Below, piece by piece: positions 18,264 to 26,313 of a stretch of 64,000 bases of DNA. Position 1 is the first letter of the stretch. Every line of letters starts with the position of its first letter. The position numbers and the translations under genes were made by a program. The stretch is from Sphingobacteriia bacterium RIFOXYC2_FULL_35_18 (lineage in GTDB: Bacteria > Bacteroidota > Bacteroidia > Chitinophagales > Chitinophagaceae). The DNA is taken from assembly GCA_001829005.1 (NCBI GenBank), contig MIAG01000013.1, positions 36,093 to 100,092 on the forward strand. Direction: 5' to 3'. The notes below the pieces were generated by a model, which had not been told where the DNA came from, made no database searches, and worked only from the letters and a program-made list of their open reading frames with translations.

Positions 18264-20399
18264 TTAGTGCAATGTTTTAATTTCTGCCTCTGGCGCTTTC
18301 TTCAAGTCTGCACCCAATCTTTGCAAATAAGCAATCAATGCAATAATTTCTTTACCACTTTTTGCTTTGATTCTATTGGCATTTAAATCTGCAGCAATTT
18401 CATCTGCTTGCATTTTTAAATCGTTGTTTGCTTTTTGATCGTAGCCTTCAGGATAAGGAACGCCTAAAGTTTGCATGGCCCTAATTTTACCAGGAGTTGT
18501 ACTTATGTCCAAATCATTGTCTAATAACCAAGGATATGGAGGCATAATAGAACCTTGAGAAATTTCTTCAGGGTCATTCATATGTCTGTAATGCCAGCTG
18601 TTGGGATATTTATTTCCTTGACGAGCCAAATCTGGACCGGTACGCTTACTACCCCACTGGAATGGATGATCGTACACAGATTCTCCTGCTTTAGAATAAT
18701 CGCCATATCGAGCTACTTCATCTCTAAATGGACGAACCATTTGTGAGTGACAAGTGTAACAACCTTCTCTGATATAAATATCTCTACCCTGCAATTCAAG
18801 CGGTGTATATGGCTTAACTGTGCTGATGGTAGGAACATTCTCTTTCACAATAAATGTAGGAATGATTTCAATAGCGCCTCCAATAGAAACAACAATCAAA
18901 CTCATCACCAACATTTGTACTGGCCTTCTTTCTATGATTGAGTGCCAGTAAGCTTTTCCTTCTGGTAATGGTTGTGCTGCTAGTGCAGGTGCTTCCCCAT
19001 ATTCTTCTGAAACAAATGATCCAGCTTTTGCAGTTCTGATTAAATTAACTACCATGATGATTACCCCAGTTAAATAGATGGTACCACCCAATCCTCTTAA
19101 AATATACATCGGAATGATGCGGGTCACTGTTTCTAAAAACTGGAACTTCAACTGTCCTTCTGGAGTAAATTGTTTCCACATCAATGCTTGAGAAATAGCT
19201 GCCCAATACATAGGAATTGCGTAAAGTAAAATACCTACAGTTCCAATTAAGAAATGGGTATTGGCCATTTTAACAGAATGCAATTTGGTATTATATATTC
19301 TTGGAACTAACCAATATAACATACCAAAAATCAAGAAGCCATTCCATCCAAGTGCTCCTACGTGAACGTGTGCAACAATCCAATCGGTATAATGTGCAAA
19401 TCCATTCACGTTTTTAAGTGAAAGCATTGGGCCTTCAAAAGTGCTCATACCATAACAAGTCAATGCTACAATGAACATTTTCAAAATGGGATCTTCTTTA
19501 ACCTTATCCCAAGCACCACGTAAAGTGAAAATTCCATTTAACATACCACCCCAACTTGGAAGAATCAGCATGATACTAAATACTACTCCCAATGATTGTG
19601 CCCAATCAGGTAATGCAGTATACAACAAGTGGTGAGGACCTGCCCAGATATAGATAAAGATCAAGGCCCAGAAGTGAATAATACTCCACTTATAAGAATA
19701 CACTGGTCTTCCGGCCGCTTTAGGAACAAAATAATACATGATACCCAACATAGGGGTGGTCAAGAAAAATGCAACTGCATTATGACCATACCACCATTGT
19801 ACCAATGCATCTTGAACCCCTGCATACCAACTATAACTATGCGTCATAGAAGTAGGCAATGAAAAAGAGTTTACAATATGCAATAAAGCAACAGTTACCC
19901 AAGTACCAATAATAAACCAGATAGCAACATATAAATGTCTTTCTCTTCTGGTTAAAATGGTTGCAAACATATTGATACCAAACACAACCCAAATAAGGGT
20001 AATAGCAATATCAATAGGCCAAATTAGCTCAGCATACTCCTTTCCTTGCGTTAAACCCAAAGGAAGTGTTACTGCTGCTGCAACAATGATTAACTGCCAG
20101 CCCCAGAAATGTACTAATCCGAGTGCTTTACTCCACATACTGGTTTTGAGTAACCGGGGCATCATATAATATACACCGGTGTAAATACCGTTGCCCACAA
20201 ATGCAAAAATGACTGCATTGGTATGCAATGGTCTTAATCGTCCAAAACTAGTATAGGATATACCTAAATTGAGTGCAGGGTAAGCTAGCTGGAAAGCTAT
20301 AATTACCCCAACCAGCATCCCTACTATTGCCCACAAAACAGTGGCAAAAGCGAATTTCCGGACGATGGAATTGTCGAAACTGAATTTTTCTAACTGCAT
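18264..20399 (-). CDS. ccoNO: Fused cbb3 oxidase subunits I and II (CcoN-CcoO)
   Basis: This 711-residue protein joins the catalytic subunit CcoN (about 1-460) with the monoheme subunit CcoO (about 490-711). CcoN shows candidate heme-ligand H59, the CuB-type WYGHNAVAF (H206), H256-H257 and HVHVG (H345, H347) in a twelve-helix core. CcoO has one membrane anchor (about 494-512) and heme c site CYTCH at 547-551, plus SQMVRPF, a CcoO hallmark. The enzyme reduces oxygen to water with high affinity and pumps protons. Fusion of N and O is usual in Bacteroidota. The start is six bases after ccoS. Confidence 0.96.
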   Translation of the reverse strand: MQLEKFSFDNSIVRKFAFATVLWAIVGMLVGVIIAFQLAYPALNLGISYTSFGRLRPLHTNAVIFAFVGNGIYTGVYYMMPRLLKTSMWSKALGLVHFWGWQLIIVAAAVTLPLGLTQGKEYAELIWPIDIAITLIWVVFGINMFATILTRRERHLYVAIWFIIGTWVTVALLHIVNSFSLPTSMTHSYSWYAGVQDALVQWWYGHNAVAFFLTTPMLGIMYYFVPKAAGRPVYSYKWSIIHFWALIFIYIWAGPHHLLYTALPDWAQSLGVVFSIMLILPSWGGMLNGIFTLRGAWDKVKEDPILKMFIVALTCYGMSTFEGPMLSLKNVNGFAHYTDWIVAHVHVGALGWNGFLIFGMLYWLVPRIYNTKLHSVKMANTHFLIGTVGILLYAIPMYWAAISQALMWKQFTPEGQLKFQFLETVTRIIPMYILRGLGGTIYLTGVIIMVVNLIRTAKAGSFVSEEYGEAPALAAQPLPEGKAYWHSIIERRPVQMLVMSLIVVSIGGAIEIIPTFIVKENVPTISTVKPYTPLELQGRDIYIREGCYTCHSQMVRPFRDEVARYGDYSKAGESVYDHPFQWGSKRTGPDLARQGNKYPNSWHYRHMNDPEEISQGSIMPPYPWLLDNDLDISTTPGKIRAMQTLGVPYPEGYDQKANNDLKMQADEIAADLNANRIKAKSGKEIIALIAYLQRLGADLKKAPEAEIKTLH

Positions 20400-20405
20400 G
20401 GTGTT

Positions 20406-20567
20406 TTATTTATTCTCTGTTGGTTGATTGGTTTGATCAAATAAAATTTTATTCGCTGGCGTAAAATGGTCATCAAACTGCCCTGTTTTAGAACCCCATA
20501 TAAATGCAATCAGGAATCCTGAAGCAACTAGGAGGCTAATGATGAGTAAAAAAACAATCACAATCAT
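20406..20567 (-). CDS. ccoS: cbb3 oxidase assembly protein CcoS
   Basis: A 53-residue minus-strand frame starts MIVIVFLLIISLLVASGFLI and continues AFIWGSKTGQFDDHFTPANKILF. The FIWGSKTGQFDD segment after a single N-terminal helix is the classic CcoS/FixS signature. CcoS is needed to insert cofactors into cbb3 oxidase. The ATG overlaps the ccoI stop in an ATGA, so translation is likely coupled. It is immediately followed by ccoNO. Confidence 0.92.
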   Translation of the reverse strand: MIVIVFLLIISLLVASGFLIAFIWGSKTGQFDDHFTPANKILFDQTNQPTENK

Positions 20568-22990
20568 TGATGTATATTTTTAAGATCAGCAATAGGTTTA
20601 AAACAAAACTTTTCAATAAGTGCTGCACCCAACATAGTAGAAATCACAATGGTGAAAGTGCTGGATGGCATTAAGATGGCCGCTACCAAGGGAGACATTT
20701 GAGCGGTTACAGAAAAATACAATCCCACCACATTATATAAAGTGGATATTACAAAAGTGGTTTTAATTAAATTTTTAGACCATTTAGCCGCTTTAATGTA
20801 TTGATCCAATAAAGGCAACTGATTAGATAACATGATTGCATCACTAGCAGGAGAAAATTGAATAGTATTATCTACTACTGCAATACCCACATTACTCTTA
20901 CTTAAAGCGCCTGCATCATTTAAGCCATCACCTACCATCATCACTTCTTTACCATTTAACTGTAATGATTCTATGTAAGCCAACTTAGCTTGAGGTGATT
21001 GATTAAAATGATAAGAAATAGGTCGCAGTAGTTGTTGCTTTAAATAATGTTCCGCATTATTATTGTCTCCACTTAACACAGATACTGGGTAAGGCAATTC
21101 ATGAATAAGCCGATTTACATGTGCCCTTAAAATATTTTGAATAATAAACTTGCCATATATTTTATTATCAATAGATACCCAAACTTCTGAAGCCACTGGC
21201 ACTGCAGATTCATTGCCTACAAAACTAGAAGAACCTAATTTATAGTGGGTTTCATTTTCCCATGCTTCAATTCCTGCACCAGCTACTTCTTTAATATGTT
21301 CCAAATGGCATGGTGTAACTTTAATTTTATGAGTAATTGCTTTACTCAATGGATGTAAAGATTGCCCAGCCATTGATGCAATAATTTGCAAATGATTTAC
21401 TGAAATAGGTTCGCCGCTGTATTCAACAGAAGAAGCATGCGGATAAGTGAGTGTGCCTGTTTTATCAAAAACTACCTGGTCTATTGTGGCAATAGTTTGT
21501 AACACTTGCGCATTTTTAAGGAATAGACCGTGCTTGCTAAAAATATTCAAGACAAAGCCCTCTGTAAAAGTGGCCGTAATTAACAAAGCACAAGGACAAG
21601 CAACAATTAATACAGCAGTCATTGCCTGCCAAGCATTGGCAATATTAGATGGATACCAATATGCAAAACTGCTAAAGGCAACTGTTAATACGGCTAAAGA
21701 AAAATAATTACTTATAACAGTAGTGAATGAATAAACATTTTTATCTGTTTTCTTAAACGCATCATTATTCCATAAACGAGTGAAATTACTTTGAGAAAAA
21801 GGCTTTACTACTAATAAGTCAATTGAACCATTCAATTGTTTACCACCTGCATATACCAAGTCTCCAATTGCTACAGAAGTGGGTTCGTTTTCACCCGTTA
21901 CGAAACTATAATCAATCTCCCCCTTTCCTAATAAGTGCATGCCATCAACAGGAATCACTTCATTGCTCCTAATGCGAATAGTATCATCTATCTTAACTTC
22001 CTGAACAGGAATATAAGACTCTGTTCCATTTTTATCTACTAAACAAACAGCAACAGGGAAATAAGATTTAAAATCTCGATTAAAAGATAGGTCAGCAAAA
22101 GTTTTTGTTTGAAAAGATCTTCCTAATAACATAAAGAAAATAATACCAGACATACTATCTAAATATCCACCCCCAGTTCCAGAAATAATTTCATACACAC
22201 TTCTACTAAATGTTACTGCCAATGCTAAAGCAATGGGCGCATCTATATTGAGCCTTCTTTGTTTTACACTAAACCAAGAATTAATAAAAAATTCTGACCC
22301 ACTATAAAGTAATACAGGTAAAGCCAATAATAAATTAACATATCGGAACAAATTAGCTGTTAAGCCATCTACAGTAATAGTCTCCAATCCTAAATACTCG
22401 GGAAAGCTCAACATCATGATATTGGCAAAACAAAAACCTGCAATACCAATTTTCACCATAGCGCTACGAGACACCATTTTTTCTTGCCTTTTAGACCCTT
22501 GACCATCGTCTAAAGTGATATAAGGTTCGTATCCAATGGAAGCCAATAACTCTGCAATAGCTCTAATAGTAATTGCATCCGGATTAAAATAAACAGTCAC
22601 TTCCTTGGTTGGAAAATGAACTGTAGAAAAATGAATTCCCTCGTTTACTTTTTGCAAATTTTCTAATAACCAAATGCAAGAGCTACAATGAATTTGAGGC
22701 AAATAAAATTTAACCGCTATTTGATTGGGTTTAGAAAAAACTATGTAAGCAGCCGCAATGGTTGCATTGTCTAAAAAACCAAACTTCTCTTGATCTTGCA
22801 ATTCAGGAAGTTTTACCCCTGAAGCATCATGAATATTGTAATACTCACAAAGATTGCTTTTATTCAAAATCTGATAAACAGAGCTACACCCTTTGCAACA
22901 AAAAGCTTTTTCATCAAATACCACTGGTTCCCCTGCGCAATAATCTCCGCAGTGAAAGCATTTGGTTGATTCGATGGTCTTATGCTGCAT
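20564..22990 (-). CDS. ccoI: Copper-translocating P-type ATPase CcoI
   Basis: CcoI exports copper for cbb3 oxidase assembly. The 808-residue protein begins with a cysteine-rich region (C11, C14, C18, C31, C32, C35) that resembles the FixI/CcoI N-terminal metal-binding domain. A heavy-metal-associated domain with CSSC at 102-105 follows. Then come the membrane metal site CPCAL, phosphorylation motif DKTGTLT, and hinge motif GDGLNDAGAL. Eight membrane helices are plausible. It is the second gene of the cluster, 50 bases after the hemerythrin-like gene, and overlaps ccoS by four bases. Confidence 0.94.
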   Translation of the reverse strand: MQHKTIESTKCFHCGDYCAGEPVVFDEKAFCCKGCSSVYQILNKSNLCEYYNIHDASGVKLPELQDQEKFGFLDNATIAAAYIVFSKPNQIAVKFYLPQIHCSSCIWLLENLQKVNEGIHFSTVHFPTKEVTVYFNPDAITIRAIAELLASIGYEPYITLDDGQGSKRQEKMVSRSAMVKIGIAGFCFANIMMLSFPEYLGLETITVDGLTANLFRYVNLLLALPVLLYSGSEFFINSWFSVKQRRLNIDAPIALALAVTFSRSVYEIISGTGGGYLDSMSGIIFFMLLGRSFQTKTFADLSFNRDFKSYFPVAVCLVDKNGTESYIPVQEVKIDDTIRIRSNEVIPVDGMHLLGKGEIDYSFVTGENEPTSVAIGDLVYAGGKQLNGSIDLLVVKPFSQSNFTRLWNNDAFKKTDKNVYSFTTVISNYFSLAVLTVAFSSFAYWYPSNIANAWQAMTAVLIVACPCALLITATFTEGFVLNIFSKHGLFLKNAQVLQTIATIDQVVFDKTGTLTYPHASSVEYSGEPISVNHLQIIASMAGQSLHPLSKAITHKIKVTPCHLEHIKEVAGAGIEAWENETHYKLGSSSFVGNESAVPVASEVWVSIDNKIYGKFIIQNILRAHVNRLIHELPYPVSVLSGDNNNAEHYLKQQLLRPISYHFNQSPQAKLAYIESLQLNGKEVMMVGDGLNDAGALSKSNVGIAVVDNTIQFSPASDAIMLSNQLPLLDQYIKAAKWSKNLIKTTFVISTLYNVVGLYFSVTAQMSPLVAAILMPSSTFTIVISTMLGAALIEKFCFKPIADLKNIHQ

Positions 22991-23040
22991 AGTTATAAAT
23001 AGTTGTTAAAAGTTAGTTTATTTTGAACAAATTTGGTGGT

Positions 23041-23580
23041 TTAGGCTTGTTTTTTTTGTTGTTCTTTTGGATCAAGACCTAATCCTCTAAAAACATTTGC
23101 TCTAAAACAACTACAAGCATTCAATCGGTCTTCAATCATTTTATTCCAACGGTATTTTTCCTTTACAAAATTTTTATTGAATGAATCGGCTAAATCGTGC
23201 TGTTTAATCGCCCCGTTTTTAAATGTATTGGTGTCTAATAAGCTGGTCAAATTATGCACATGAGACATAATTTTATGTTCCTTGCTTCGGGTAAGTTGCA
23301 TTAAATCGAACAAATTAGGCAAAGGCACTTCTTTTGCCGATTTAGCATTAAACACTTTCATTACAGAGGGGAATACCAATTTTTGTTCGCAGGTAACCAA
23401 GGAACTAAAATCGTTACGGAGATTTTGCATCAATTCTATTAAATAGTCTTTATGCTCTTCGTCGTAATCTTTTAAATAAACGCAATGGATGGCGTTTTGC
23501 AGTTTTAATTCTAAGCAGGGATAAACATTCTCCAAGAGATGGTGAATGAATTCTTCTGTTTGGTCTGCGTGTTTACACAT
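23041..23580 (-). CDS. Degenerate hemerythrin/RIC-like protein leading the cbb3 cluster
   Basis: This 179-residue, mostly helical protein has segments that recall hemerythrin-like RIC/YtfE repair proteins: MQNLRNDFSSLVTCEQKLVFPSV (compare the LR-DF-H-x-EE-LFP helix) and RSKEHKIMSHVHNLTSLL (compare the EH-x-L-LT helix). The metal-ligand histidine expected before the CEQKLVFP segment is missing. Histidines H4, H13, H14, H40 and a C-terminal CSCF pair remain. The family call is therefore tentative, and a Fe/NO/O2-related role is inference. It lies between the Fnr-family gene and ccoI and is probably the first gene of the cbb3 operon, with an FNR-like palindrome upstream. Confidence 0.5.
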   Translation of the reverse strand: MCKHADQTEEFIHHLLENVYPCLELKLQNAIHCVYLKDYDEEHKDYLIELMQNLRNDFSSLVTCEQKLVFPSVMKVFNAKSAKEVPLPNLFDLMQLTRSKEHKIMSHVHNLTSLLDTNTFKNGAIKQHDLADSFNKNFVKEKYRWNKMIEDRLNACSCFRANVFRGLGLDPKEQQKKQA

Positions 23581-23598
23581 TTGTAGATTTTTACCCTA

Positions 23599-23606
23599 CA
23601 AAGATG
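23599..23606 (-). promoter_or_regulatory. Candidate -7 element (CATCTTTG)
   Basis: The minus strand reads CATCTTTG, one mismatch from TAnnTTTG, 18 bases before the ATG of the hemerythrin-like gene. If used, its start point would lie about 60-65 bases from the centre of the palindrome at 23646-23669. Confidence 0.35.
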
Positions 23607-23645
23607 TATGTAGAACAACAGGGAATGAATGAGTTTTGCTGTGGC

Positions 23646-23669
23646 ATTATATGATATAAATCATATAAT
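23646..23669. promoter_or_regulatory. FNR-like operator, perfect 24-bp palindrome
   Basis: Two perfect 10-base arms (ATTATATGAT and ATCATATAAT) flank ATAA, giving a TGAT-N4-ATCA core. The CRP/FNR-family consensus is TTGAT-N4-ATCAA, and here only the outermost core bases differ (ATGAT/ATCAT). The site lies after the fnr-like gene and 66 bases upstream of the hemerythrin-like gene, in front of the nine-gene cbb3 cluster, at a spacing compatible with class I activation. Confidence 0.7.
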
Positions 23670-23673
23670 TTAT

Positions 23674-24387
23674 TTAGTCCTCTATATTGGCAGTTTGAAT
23701 CAGTTTTTGTAAATTAACGATGCTGATTTTTTTACCTTTCAAAGAAATCAGTTTGTCGTTATTGAATTCTGATAATAAACGGATACAGCTTTCCGTAGAA
23801 GTTCCAACATAATCGGCTATTTCTTCTCGGCTTAAACTCACATTAATGGTTTGGTTGTCTTCTTCAAAACCATAGGTAGCTTTTAAGAACAACAAAGCTT
23901 CTGCCATTCTTTCTCTTACATTTTTTTGAGAGAGAGAAACAATATGATCTTCTGCCACTTTTAAATCTTGGCTCATTTTCTTAACTACTTCAAACATGAG
24001 TTTAGGTGAAGACTCAATAGCATCAAAAAAATACTTTTTATCGATAATGCAAATTGAAGCGTCTTCCAATGTAACAGCAGAGCAATGATAGCGCTCATTA
24101 GACAAAAGAGCCCTATACCCTACTATATCACCCGATTTAACCAATCGCAAAATTTGCTCTTTTCCATCGTAACCAGTAGTGGTTAATTTGATTTTACCGC
24201 TATTGATACAAAATAATCCTGCAGGTAAGCCATTCTCTGTAAACACATATTGTCCCTTCTTGTACACGGCACAAGATTTATGAATGCATAAATCCTTTAC
24301 TTGATCTTCGTCTAATACATTGAAAACAGAGTTTAGCCTCACATTACAATGCACACAACTAGTCTCAATGGGTCCATTATTCTTCAT
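23674..24387 (-). CDS. Crp/Fnr family transcriptional regulator
   Basis: The 237-residue regulator has an N-terminal cysteine set (C11, C14, C34, C39) before a cyclic-nucleotide-binding-type beta barrel (about 40-130, GLFCINSGKIKLTTTGYDGKEQ). A dimer helix and a winged HTH follow (about 175-230, SREEIADYVGTSTESCIRLLSEF). The cysteine-rich N terminus suggests an FNR-like oxygen-sensing [4Fe-4S] protein, although the spacing differs from the E. coli C20-C23-C29-C122 set. The E-S-x-x-R recognition helix fits a TGAT half site, as in the palindrome just downstream. It lies between the amylase gene and the cbb3 cluster. Confidence 0.9.
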   Translation of the reverse strand: MKNNGPIETSCVHCNVRLNSVFNVLDEDQVKDLCIHKSCAVYKKGQYVFTENGLPAGLFCINSGKIKLTTTGYDGKEQILRLVKSGDIVGYRALLSNERYHCSAVTLEDASICIIDKKYFFDAIESSPKLMFEVVKKMSQDLKVAEDHIVSLSQKNVRERMAEALLFLKATYGFEEDNQTINVSLSREEIADYVGTSTESCIRLLSEFNNDKLISLKGKKISIVNLQKLIQTANIED

Positions 24388-24406
24388 CTCTTCAGTCGGC
24401 TTTGCA

Positions 24407-24414
24407 CAAAGTTA
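24407..24414 (-). promoter_or_regulatory. -7 element (TAACTTTG) for the fnr-like gene
   Basis: The minus strand shows an exact TAnnTTTG match 19 bases before the ATG at 24387. No well-spaced -33 TTTG was found. Confidence 0.55.
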
Positions 24415-24426
24415 AACATATTATAT

Positions 24427-26298
24427 TTATTTGGTTAACAAAACTACCCTAGACTCCATAGGTGCAAGGTCTATTTTATTCACACCCAATACGCCGGTCA
24501 CCACATCTTTGAAACCCTTGAATCCATTGGTTCTTTCCCTATAATTGGCCAAAGAAACCGATTTATTTTTATTGGAAGTATTCATCAAAATCATTACTGT
24601 TGAACCTTGGTCATACCGAAAGTAAACATAAAGCCCATCATTGGGAAGCCACTGCATCATTTTACCTGTTTGTAAAGCAGTATTGGTTTTTCTAAAATTG
24701 GCCAATGTTTTTACATAATTGAATGCAGTATTTTCGGTTTGATCACGGCCGCTGGCCATTCGTTTGTCTTTTTCATCATTTGGAAAGCCCCCAGGAAAAT
24801 CTAATCGAACCATTCCATCATTCGGATCTTTAAAATTTTTCATCCACAATTCGGTTCCATAATACAACTGAGGAATACCTCTTAGGGTGAATAATAAATT
24901 CATTCCCATTTTGTATTTATTCATGTCTGATCCAATCATTGATACAAACCTTTCCATATCATGATTGTCTAAAAAAATGCAATTTTTCTCAGGTGCATGG
25001 TACAATAAATCTTGAGACAGGGTCATGTATAATTTATTGACACCTTCTGTCCAACCAAATGGTTTATTAATGGCATCCATCATAGCATAACTCAAAGGAA
25101 AGTCAGTAGTGCCAGGCGCATTATGCTTAAAAGTAGTTTGCATATTGTTCTTGGTAAAATACGCACTACCAGCAACGGTATTGGCCACCGCTTCGCCAAA
25201 AATGCTGATGGTCGGAAAATCTTTTTCTAAGGCTGTGTTCACATTGTTCATGAATTGTTCATCGCAATATTTATAAGTATCCACTCTCCAACCGTCAATA
25301 CCAAATTCTTCCACTGTCCACAATGCATGTTGAATTAAAAAATTAGCCACAAATGGGTTGCGTTGATTAATATCTGGCAAATGCGGAACAAACCAACCAT
25401 CTAACATCACTTTTTTATCTGCAGCATTTCCCATTAAATCAAAAATGGCTTCGTCTCTATGATTGGTATTGGTGTAAGCAGGCCATTGATTAATCCAATC
25501 TTTAGCGGGAGCGTCTTTGTACATCCAATGCTCATTTCCTACATGGTTGTACACTGCATCCTGAATAATTTTAATGCCTTTTGCATGAGCGGCATCAATC
25601 AATTTTTTATAGGCATTTTCACCCCCTAGTCTTTTGTCAATTGCATAATGATTGGTAAACCAATACCCATGATAGCCAGCCATCATACCTGCTTGCTCGC
25701 TTTGCAAAGGCATATCATTTTCTAGTACAGGAGTCATCCAAATAGCGGTTACACCTAGATCCTGCAAATAATCTAAATTATTTGCTACCCCTTCTAAATC
25801 GCCACCATGTCTTTTGATGGGATCTTTCCGATTCACTAAATTGTCTTTATAGCCAGGAACAACATCATTCAACCGATTGCCATTACTAAATCGATCAGGC
25901 ATTAATAAATAAATAAAGTCTTTGGCAGTCACTCCTTTTGCAAAGGTTTTTCCCATTCCTGTTCTTCTTGGTTTTAATTCCCAAGCAATTGAAATTGCAC
26001 TATCTGAATCAGCTATTTTAATCTTGACTTTACCTGGTTTAGCGGTAGGATTAATCACTAAATCTAGGGCTATATATTTTTTATTTTCAAATGCATGTAC
26101 TTTGATTAATTGAACACCTGCATAGTTTACACTTAGTTTTGCATTGGAGAAATCAGTTGTTGTATTGCGAACAATCAACTGTACTTTATTCCATTTCATT
26201 CCAACAAACCAATTAGTAGGATATAGTTCAATATTGCTTTGAGCCTGTAAGTTAAAGGCCAACAATAAGCAACCAATTATTTTTACAATTTGATACAT
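24427..26298 (-). CDS. SusA-like neopullulanase/cyclomaltodextrinase (GH13)
   Basis: The 623-residue enzyme has a signal peptide (MYQIVKIIGCLLLAFNLQAQ), an N-terminal beta domain (about 22-110) and a GH13 barrel. Catalytic regions are IIQDAVYNHVGN, GWRVDTYKYCDEQFM (nucleophile D), SIFGEAVANTV (acid-base E) and CIFLDNHDMERFVS (transition-state D). The overall pattern (MPDRFSNGN, HGGDLEGVANNLDYLQDLG, GYHGYW) is that of SusA-type periplasmic neopullulanases that split starch-derived maltooligosaccharides. It lies 15 bases after the sugar transporter gene, so the two probably form an operon for alpha-glucan use. Confidence 0.9.
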   Translation of the reverse strand: MYQIVKIIGCLLLAFNLQAQSNIELYPTNWFVGMKWNKVQLIVRNTTTDFSNAKLSVNYAGVQLIKVHAFENKKYIALDLVINPTAKPGKVKIKIADSDSAISIAWELKPRRTGMGKTFAKGVTAKDFIYLLMPDRFSNGNRLNDVVPGYKDNLVNRKDPIKRHGGDLEGVANNLDYLQDLGVTAIWMTPVLENDMPLQSEQAGMMAGYHGYWFTNHYAIDKRLGGENAYKKLIDAAHAKGIKIIQDAVYNHVGNEHWMYKDAPAKDWINQWPAYTNTNHRDEAIFDLMGNAADKKVMLDGWFVPHLPDINQRNPFVANFLIQHALWTVEEFGIDGWRVDTYKYCDEQFMNNVNTALEKDFPTISIFGEAVANTVAGSAYFTKNNMQTTFKHNAPGTTDFPLSYAMMDAINKPFGWTEGVNKLYMTLSQDLLYHAPEKNCIFLDNHDMERFVSMIGSDMNKYKMGMNLLFTLRGIPQLYYGTELWMKNFKDPNDGMVRLDFPGGFPNDEKDKRMASGRDQTENTAFNYVKTLANFRKTNTALQTGKMMQWLPNDGLYVYFRYDQGSTVMILMNTSNKNKSVSLANYRERTNGFKGFKDVVTGVLGVNKIDLAPMESRVVLLTK

Positions 26299-26313
26299 AT
26301 GAAACGTTTGAAA

